A stretch of 49,133 nucleotides of DNA, taken from assembly GCA_027066435.1 (NCBI GenBank), contig JAMONX010000025.1, positions 1-49,133 of the forward strand, written 5' to 3'. The notes under the pieces were generated by a model. That model searched no databases. It was not told where the DNA came from and saw only the letters and a list, made by a program, of their open reading frames with translations. The DNA comes from Campylobacterales bacterium. GTDB taxonomy: Bacteria; Campylobacterota; Campylobacteria; Campylobacterales; QNZT01. The number at the start of each line of letters is the position of its first letter. Position 1 is the first letter of the stretch. Below are positions 44,022-49,133 of the stretch, in pieces. A program made the position numbers and the translations under genes.

Positions 44022-44375
44022 ATGGAATCAGCGATGATTACACCAAGCACAAACCTAACGGCAAGTGCAGTGTTTAAACCAAATATAGAGACAAAAATTG
44101 AAACAAAAAATATTGAACCTGTAAAAATTGAAACAAAAGTAGAAAATAATAATGTAGAAGACCCAAAAGTTGTTTCACAAGAGTTAAATAAAATGTCAGA
44201 CTCTCTAAATCTTGATATAAAATTTGCATATAACGAAAAAATAAATACAGTTTATATAAATGTCACAGATAAAAATACTGGAGAGGTTATAAGAAAGCTT
44301 CCAACAGAAGAGGCGATGAAGATAAAAGAGAGTATGCAAGATTTAGTTGGTGTACTATTTGATAAAAAAGGATAA
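44022..44375 (+). CDS. flaG: FlaG family flagellar protein
   Basis: 117-residue FlaG-type protein. The first 60 residues are low-complexity (Lys/Glu/Thr/Asn). The conserved C-terminal half reads SDSLNLDIKFAYNEKINTVYINVTDKNTGEVIRKLPTEEAMKI. In Campylobacter flaG affects filament length, but its biochemical role is not settled. First gene of the sigma28-driven flaG-fliD-fliS unit; three bases before fliD. Confidence 0.9.
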   Translation: MESAMITPSTNLTASAVFKPNIETKIETKNIEPVKIETKVENNNVEDPKVVSQELNKMSDSLNLDIKFAYNEKINTVYINVTDKNTGEVIRKLPTEEAMKIKESMQDLVGVLFDKKG

Positions 44376-44378
44376 AAG

Positions 44379-45701
44379 ATGGCAGGTGCTTTAAGTACTC
44401 TAGGACTTGGAAGTCAAGGAGTTTTAACAAGAGATATCATCGACCAATTAAGAGCGGCAGATGAATCATCTATAGTTAAACCAATTGAGAGAAAAATAGA
44501 AAGCTCTGAGAATAAACAGACAGTTTTAAGTGAAATAAAAACTCTATTAACAGATTTAAATAAACAGACTTTAGCACTCTCAGAACCCTCTTTGTATCAA
44601 AGTAAAAATGCAAATTTGACGGGTGATTCAATATCTGTAGAGAGTACTTCAACTGCAAAAGAGCAAGATTTTGAGATAAATGTTACAACACTTGCAACTA
44701 GAAGTATTCAAGAGTCAGCTACAGGTTATGCATATGATGAAGCTTTAGTTGGAGCTCAAACACTCACAATAAATGGCAAAGATATAGAGATTGGTGTAAC
44801 AGATACACTCAAAACTTTAGTGGAAAAGATAAATGAACAAACTAATGGAGAAGTCGAAGCATCTATCTTAAATGTTGGCGGGAGTGATCCATTTAAACTC
44901 ATTTTAAAATCATCTGATACAGGAGTTGATAGTAAGATTGTAAGTTCAAGTACAGGAGGATTATCATTTAGCACCATTGGTAGTGACCCAGTAGATGCTT
45001 CATTTGAATTAGATGGAGTTACAATAACAAGATCTAGTAATAAAATTGATGATCTAATAGAAGGTGTAACTTTAAATCTCCAAACTGAGGGTAAAACTTC
45101 TGTAAAGATTGAACAGAATAATGACAAACTAATAGAAGAGATGGAAAAATTTGCCACATCTTACAATGAGCTTATTGATAAATTATCAGAAGTTACAAAA
45201 TATGACTCAGAAAATAAAAGTGCAGGTGTTTTCCAAGGAACTAGCGAGATAAGATCTATCACTTCATCTTTTAACAATATTGTAGGTTCAACAATCACAA
45301 GTGAAGGAAAAACAGTTGCTGATTTTGGATTTGAACCACAAAGAGGTGGCAAACTAAATTTTGATAAAGATTCAATAGATGAGATGCTTAAAGCTGACCC
45401 ATTAAAAGTAAAAGATTTTCTTTTAGGAACAGATGGAGAAAATGGCTTTTTTAATAAAATTGAACAAAATATTTTTGATGTTTCAACTAGCTCATCTGGG
45501 GCTATGAAGTCACTAGATGGCTCTATTGAAGAGAGATTAAAGGCTCTTGCAAGTGAACAGACTAAAGCTCAGGAGAGATTGGACGATAGATACTCTATCA
45601 TGACAAAACGATTTGCCTCTTTTGATGCAGTAATTGGCAGATTAAGTAATGAATCAAGCATGTTATCATCAATGATAGATGCACAATATGCAGATAAATA
45701 A
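44379..45701 (+). CDS. fliD: Flagellar filament cap protein (HAP2)
   Basis: Caps the growing filament and helps flagellin fold. It has 440 residues. The N-terminal D0/D1 part is LSTLGLGSQGVLTRDIIDQLRAADESSIVKPIERKIESSE. The hook-IN motif region follows (VGAQTLTINGKDIEIGVTDTLKTLVEKINEQT), and the C-terminal coiled coil (ERLKALASEQTKAQERLDDRYSIMTKRFASFDAVIGRLSNESSMLSSMI) is typical. Located between flaG and fliS, as in Campylobacter. Confidence 0.96.
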   Translation: MAGALSTLGLGSQGVLTRDIIDQLRAADESSIVKPIERKIESSENKQTVLSEIKTLLTDLNKQTLALSEPSLYQSKNANLTGDSISVESTSTAKEQDFEINVTTLATRSIQESATGYAYDEALVGAQTLTINGKDIEIGVTDTLKTLVEKINEQTNGEVEASILNVGGSDPFKLILKSSDTGVDSKIVSSSTGGLSFSTIGSDPVDASFELDGVTITRSSNKIDDLIEGVTLNLQTEGKTSVKIEQNNDKLIEEMEKFATSYNELIDKLSEVTKYDSENKSAGVFQGTSEIRSITSSFNNIVGSTITSEGKTVADFGFEPQRGGKLNFDKDSIDEMLKADPLKVKDFLLGTDGENGFFNKIEQNIFDVSTSSSGAMKSLDGSIEERLKALASEQTKAQERLDDRYSIMTKRFASFDAVIGRLSNESSMLSSMIDAQYADK

Positions 45702-45723
45702 TTAAAAAATATGAAGGGAAAAA

Positions 45724-46104
45724 ATGACAACAAGAGCTTATAGAGCTTATAGCCAAAACCATACAGCTGTACAAACACCTGAAAAACTTATAGAGATGCT
45801 TTATGAGGGTCTATTAAAATTTACTTCTTTAGCAAAAAGAGCTATTGAAGAAGGAGATTTTGAGGCAAAATCTAAGTGGATAAATAGAGCAAGTGATATA
45901 TTTATAGAACTTATAAGCTCATTAAAAAATGACAATAGCGAGATGACAGCATATTTAAGTGGGCTATATATGCACCAGATAAAAACACTCAATAGTGCAA
46001 ATATAAACAATAGTGCAGCAGAATTGAATTCAATCATACATGTTGTCAAAGTACTACTTGAGACTTGGAAAGAGGAGACTAGCATTGAATACGAAGTGGC
46101 TTGA
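45724..46104 (+). CDS. fliS: Flagellin export chaperone FliS
   Basis: 126-residue helical chaperone that binds the C-terminus of flagellin before secretion. RAYRAYSQNHTAVQTPEKLIEMLYEGLLKFTSLAKRAIEEGDFEAKSKWINRASDIFIELISSLK is the normal FliS pattern. It starts 22 bp after fliD with AAGGGAAAAA upstream and overlaps the following small gene by 20 bp. Confidence 0.94.
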   Translation: MTTRAYRAYSQNHTAVQTPEKLIEMLYEGLLKFTSLAKRAIEEGDFEAKSKWINRASDIFIELISSLKNDNSEMTAYLSGLYMHQIKTLNSANINNSAAELNSIIHVVKVLLETWKEETSIEYEVA

Positions 46105-46342
46105 TTTATTTAAAATTGCATCTATTGAAGAAGATGTAAATGCGGTGGAAAAACTCTTAAAAGAGATACCAGAGTTTAAAAAGATAGAGGATATGAAAAG
46201 TGCATTTGCACTCATAAATGATACAAAAGAGAAGTTTGAAAAGAAAAAACTAGAGACAAAAAATAGAATGGATAAAATACAAAAAGCTAAAAAGTTTTTA
46301 GAAACAAAAGAAGATGTAGCCAAATTTGATGAAGTCTATTGA
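46085..46342 (+). CDS. Small helical protein in the FliT position
   Basis: 85 residues from the TTG at 46085, which has AGGAG seven bases upstream; a longer frame beginning at 46040 has no ribosome site and runs through fliS. The sequence is highly charged and helical (VEKLLKEIPEFKKIEDMKSAFALINDTKEKFEKKKLETKNRM). FliT, the FliD chaperone, usually follows fliS and is of this size and character, but no specific signature is seen, so FliT is only suggested by position. It overlaps the convergent CDF transporter gene by 7 bp. Confidence 0.6.
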   Translation: MNTKWLDLFKIASIEEDVNAVEKLLKEIPEFKKIEDMKSAFALINDTKEKFEKKKLETKNRMDKIQKAKKFLETKEDVAKFDEVY

Positions 46343-47205
46343 CTATCATCATATGGATCTAGATGCATATTCATAACCCAATCTCTTTTTGAATCTAGCA
46401 ATCTAATCTGCTCTTCAATACTATCACTCACTCGATGTGCGTCTAAAAGTGATATTTCACTATCAAAAACAAGATGCACATCTACAAAACTATTGTGTCC
46501 TGATGTTCTAGTTTTTAAAAAGTGATAACTTGTAATCCCTTTCTCATTTTCTAAAATATGCTCTATCTGTTCAACTTGTTTTGCATCTAAAGAACCATCA
46601 AGCAGTATATAAACACCCTCTTTGATAATTTTATAAGCTTCACTAATAATATAAATAGCAATGATTCCACCAATGATAGAGTCGAGAATATGCCAAGAAG
46701 TAAAATGAATAAGTACCAAAGATATCAAAATACCTGCATTTGTAAAGATATCAGTTTTATAATGCAATGCATCTGATTTTATAACCAAAGAGTTTGTCTT
46801 TTTTGCTACAAAGTTTAGATAAGAAACAAGCGAAATAGTGATAATCAAAGAGATAAGCATAACCCAAATAGTCACATCAAGAAGTTTAACCTCCTCATAG
46901 TTAAAAGCCTTATGAATTGCCATATAAAAGATATATAGTCCTGACATTGTGATAACTGTACCTTCAATCACAGCAGCTAATGCTTCTATCTTCCCTTTGC
47001 CATAATTAAAAATTTTATCGGCTGGTTGTTCTGATTTTGAAATCGCAAAAAAGTTAAACAGAGATACCATAAGATCAAGCACAGAATCAATAGCACTAGC
47101 AATAACAGCTACAGACCCACTGATAATCCCAATGGTCAACTTAACAATAATCAAAAAAGTAGATGTAGCACTTGCAACAAGTGTCGCTTTTTTTTGTAAA
47201 GTCAT
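46336..47205 (-). CDS. Cation diffusion facilitator (FieF-like) metal efflux transporter
   Basis: 289-residue transporter exporting Zn, Fe, Cd or similar divalent ions against protons. It has six membrane segments, and the transport site is formed by the acidic residues in SAIDSVLDLMVSLF (segment 2) and SDALHYKTDIFTNAG (segment 5), the DxxxD/HxxxD arrangement of zinc/iron CDFs. The C-terminal cytoplasmic domain has TRTSGHNSFVDVHLVFD with metal-binding histidines. ATG start with TTGGAG upstream. Metal specificity cannot be fixed. Confidence 0.9.
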   Translation of the reverse strand: MTLQKKATLVASATSTFLIIVKLTIGIISGSVAVIASAIDSVLDLMVSLFNFFAISKSEQPADKIFNYGKGKIEALAAVIEGTVITMSGLYIFYMAIHKAFNYEEVKLLDVTIWVMLISLIITISLVSYLNFVAKKTNSLVIKSDALHYKTDIFTNAGILISLVLIHFTSWHILDSIIGGIIAIYIISEAYKIIKEGVYILLDGSLDAKQVEQIEHILENEKGITSYHFLKTRTSGHNSFVDVHLVFDSEISLLDAHRVSDSIEEQIRLLDSKRDWVMNMHLDPYDDSQ

Positions 47206-47242
47206 AAAACTCCAATAAATTTTTTCATATTATACATCCATC

Positions 47243-47851
47243 CTACATAATTTTAGGCAATTGCCACTTTTTATAATATGCAACAAATCTAAGAGTCAAG
47301 CCTACTGTAAAAACAACCATAATAGAAAAGATATTTAAAAACCCAATACTACCCAAAAAAAAGATAAAAATACCTATAAAAATAGCAACTGACCCATAAA
47401 ACTCACTATCTAAAATGAGCGGTATTTTATTTAAAAGCATATCCCTAAGGACTCCACCCCCAACTGCAGTAATCAAAGCCAAAAGTACAACACCAAAAAA
47501 ATTAAACTCAGCCTTATATGCAATAAGTGCCCCTGAAATTGCAAAAGATACAAGCCCTAAAGTATCTGCAATCATAAAAAAAGAGCTTTTTTCAATTTTG
47601 GTAAATCTATGCATCTTAAATAAAATAGCAAATAAAACTACTAAGATAACCAAAATAGAAGCAAAGTTATTTGTAAAAGCATACAATTCACGACCTACCA
47701 ACACATCACGAATCACCCCACCACCAAGAGCAGTCAAAAAAGATGCTATAAAAACTCCCAAGATATCAAGCTTACAAGATGAAGCTATAAAAAATCCACT
47801 AAGTGCAAAAGAGATTATCCCAACAATCTCAGCAACTTCAATAAGTGTCAA
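47243..47851 (-). CDS. TRIC/UPF0126 (YicG/YadS-like) membrane protein
   Basis: 202-residue membrane protein with two homologous three-helix halves, each marked by the same motif: FLTALGGGVIRDVLVGRELYAF in the first and LITAVGGGVLRDMLLNKIPLIL in the second. Bacterial members include cation-selective TRIC-like channels and putative glycine transporters. TTG start with AAGG upstream. It lies 37 bp after the start of the CDF gene on the same strand and may be co-transcribed with it. Confidence 0.9.
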   Translation of the reverse strand: MTLIEVAEIVGIISFALSGFFIASSCKLDILGVFIASFLTALGGGVIRDVLVGRELYAFTNNFASILVILVVLFAILFKMHRFTKIEKSSFFMIADTLGLVSFAISGALIAYKAEFNFFGVVLLALITAVGGGVLRDMLLNKIPLILDSEFYGSVAIFIGIFIFFLGSIGFLNIFSIMVVFTVGLTLRFVAYYKKWQLPKIM

Positions 47852-47960
47852 TACTCAACCTTCTTTTAAATTTCATAATATTTCGTATAGACTTTTCCTA
47901 AAATCTAAATTTAATGATATCATAAAATAGCCTTGTGGTAATTTGATAAAAACGACATTT

Positions 47961-48015
47961 AAGTGACGCAAAAGTGATCCAACTTTTTAGATTTTATTTA
48001 TAAATATCACTTTTG
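47961..48015. promoter_or_regulatory. Cluster of AAGTGA boxes
   Basis: AAGTGA occurs at 47961-47966 and 47972-47977, one helical turn (11 bp) apart. The second lies in CAAAAGTGAT (47969-47978), which is repeated inverted as ATCACTTTTG (48006-48015), a perfect 10-bp inverted repeat with a 27-nt gap. It sits 110-165 bp upstream of the TRIC-like gene. Operator or long stem; not identified. Confidence 0.35.
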
Positions 48016-48049
48016 TAAAAATTTTAGAACTTGTTTATGATACTTTAGA

Positions 48050-48310
48050 CTATACATCAAGTAGCTTTTTAGCCTCTTTTTCATCAATAAAATCATTTTT
48101 ATCTATCGTATGAAGGAGTGTTACATCTTCAGTTGTAGGTACAACATACTCTTTTCCCTCATACACCACGATAGTATCACCTAACTCATCAATATATGAG
48201 AACTTAGTATGCTTTTTTTTAGAGAGTTTTTTTAAAAACTCTTTTGTATCTTCAAGCATGGTACTATCTATCTCAAAGATATGATTATTCTGTGTTTGCA
48301 AAACTACCAT
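48050..48310 (-). CDS. Small protein of unknown function
   Basis: 86 residues from the ATG at 48310, chosen for AAAAGGA six bases upstream; a 7-codon longer version starting at 48331 lacks a site. It is acidic, with alternating strands and helices (MVVLQTQNNHIFEIDSTMLEDTKEFLKKLSKK, DELGDTIVVYEGKEYVVPTTED, and a C-terminal FIDEKEAKKLLDV). Size and shape resemble an antitoxin, but no toxin gene adjoins and no family is recognised. Confidence 0.6.
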   Translation of the reverse strand: MVVLQTQNNHIFEIDSTMLEDTKEFLKKLSKKKHTKFSYIDELGDTIVVYEGKEYVVPTTEDVTLLHTIDKNDFIDEKEAKKLLDV

Positions 48311-48634
48311 GTCTATCCTTTTTAATCCCATTCTATCATTTTATCAGGAAAATAGCAATAATCATCAGCTAAATATTCCCTATCAGAGAAAGCAAAATTC
48401 TTGCGCTACTCATAGCAATATAAGGTAAATAAACTCTACTATTTATTATACATAGCAAGACTTGGCACTTTTCACTTATTTTGACTTATATATTTGGTAC
48501 ACAAAATCTTAAAATTGATACTCTTAATATTTTAAGAGGTTATGCACTTTCACCTACTAGGTAGAGAAAAACTAAACTGACCACATTTTGTAGACTGAAG
48601 GTAATATCATATAGAAATTGTGCAAATACCAAAA
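48311..48634. other. Non-coding stretch between the small unknown gene and the TPR remnant
   Basis: About 320 bp with no credible gene. It holds an AT-rich hairpin (48507-48537) and a small palindrome ACCTA-C-TAGGT (48552-48562). I see no promoter I would defend and no RNA gene. Confidence 0.4.
48507..48537 (-). terminator. Possible terminator downstream of the TPR remnant
   Basis: TCTTAAAAT and ATTTTAAGA form a perfect 9-bp stem with a 13-nt loop. Read on the minus strand the stem is followed by TTTTG. The stem is AT-rich and the U-tract short, so it would be weak. It lies about 100 nt after the end of the TPR frame. Confidence 0.3.
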
Positions 48635-49133
48635 CTATGGAGTTGTACTTATCATTCTCAACCCTTTAGCAAATTTCAGTAATTTTTCAACTTGAGGTAT
48701 CTCTTTGTATTTACCCAATATTTTCTCAGCCTCATCTAAGTCACTTTGTGCTTTTTGCAAATAGTACAAACCACTGATAAGTGTTTGTGCATAAACTATC
48801 TCATAAGCATTTGGATTTGTTTTTGCTAAAGCTCTTCTTAAACTCAAAGCTTCATCATAAGCTCTCTCTGCCTCTTTTAGTCTGTTTTGAGCTCCGTAGA
48901 GATTGGCTAAATTATTGAGAGTATCTGCTACATCAGGATTGTAAACATTTGGATTGCTTATGGTAAAGCTCTATATAGACTCAAAGCTTTACCATAAGCT
49001 TTCTCAGCCTCTTTTAGTCTGTTTTGAGCACTGTAAAGAAGACCTAAATTATTTAAAGTATCTGCTACATCAGGATTATAAACATTGGGATTTGTTTTTG
49101 CTAAAGCTCTTCTTAAACTCAAAGCTTCATCAT
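48635..49133 (-). pseudogene. Frameshifted TPR-repeat gene, running off the window
   Basis: C-terminal part of a tetratricopeptide (kinesin-light-chain-like) protein made of 46-residue repeats: NPNVYNPDVADTLNNLGLLY, SAQNRLKEAEKAYGKALSL. The first frame (entering from the right edge) ends at TAA 48960-48958 after SLYRALP. The repeat resumes in another frame as ISNPNVYNPDV and continues through LAKTNPNAYEIVYAQTLISGLYYLQKAQ to the stop at 48635. The DNA repeat period across the break is 137 bp instead of 138, showing that one base is missing near 48961-48970. It may be a true pseudogene, a phase-variable gene or a sequencing error. An internal ATG-like start at 48847 is not a real gene start. 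Confidence 0.75.

Noticed and set aside
44756-45778. Minus-strand frames inside fliD
   Set aside because: Antisense shadows of a clear fliD; no start signals.
47415-47930. 171-codon plus-strand frame opposite the TRIC-like gene
   Set aside because: Low-complexity Thr/Lys/Ser product typical of antisense reading of membrane-protein DNA; the minus-strand gene has family motifs.
48050-48310. Toxin-antitoxin module
   Set aside because: The protein has an antitoxin-like size but no adjacent toxin frame exists on either side.
48635-48847. Separate 70-residue gene
   Set aside because: It is only the end of the frameshifted TPR gene; the repeat homology continues upstream of its apparent start.

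Overview
The window is AT-rich, gene-dense bacterial chromosome. I read it as a motile member of the Campylobacterota (epsilonproteobacteria), closest in style to Sulfurimonas or its relatives. The reasons are the flgI-flgJ-flgN-flgK block beside rsmD, flaG-fliD-fliS, an atpB gene standing apart from the rest of the ATP synthase, a class II DAHP synthase, a short HolA and RNase R pair, GatB for indirect Gln/Asn-tRNA synthesis, and many TTG starts. The genus is an inference. I saw no rRNA, tRNA, CRISPR array or intact insertion sequence.

Layout. 0-6.3 kb: polA, a GGDEF-EAL c-di-GMP enzyme behind a sigma28-type promoter, and a BspA-like surface lipoprotein. 6.3-8.9 kb: a 440 bp non-coding stretch and a solitary large protein of unknown function with a cold-shock-like domain, a possible PD-(D/E)XK nuclease core and a C-terminal cysteine cluster; this is the clearest accessory gene. 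8.9-13.8 kb: an operon of class II DAHP synthase, DUF89 phosphatase, PPP-type phosphoesterase and oligopeptidase A. 13.9-24.4 kb: bpt, small unknowns, rnr-holA, a subtilase, gltX-yggT-slt. 24.4-26 kb: mobB-fbp and a small Cys protein. 26-35.6 kb: two chemoreceptors, one paired with a c-type cytochrome, the gatB-K+ channel-RCK-gpsA operon and a diguanylate cyclase. 35.6-39.3 kb: thiE, atpB, a DUF2400 protein, an orphan ABC permease and a lipoprotein. 39.3-46.3 kb: late flagellar genes. 46.3-49.1 kb: a CDF transporter, a TRIC-like protein, a small unknown and a frameshifted TPR gene running off the window.

Regulation is unusually readable. Four sites match the flagellar sigma28 consensus (TAAAGTTT-N11-GCCGATAA) with exact 11-nt spacers: before flaG-fliD-fliS, before flgN-flgK, before the GGDEF-EAL gene and before the cytochrome-chemoreceptor pair. 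A fifth, weaker one precedes the second chemoreceptor. A textbook sigma54 site (TTGGCA...TTGCT) precedes flgI. So filament chaperones and cap, chemoreceptors and a c-di-GMP enzyme look like one late motility regulon, while flgI-flgJ sit in the middle class.

Two genes (DUF89 and RNase R) have conserved-looking N-terminal coding sequence that continues upstream of their first ATG/GTG/TTG and ends at AUA/AUC codons, each overlapping the TAA of an upstream reading frame. This suggests non-AUG, reinitiation-type starts.
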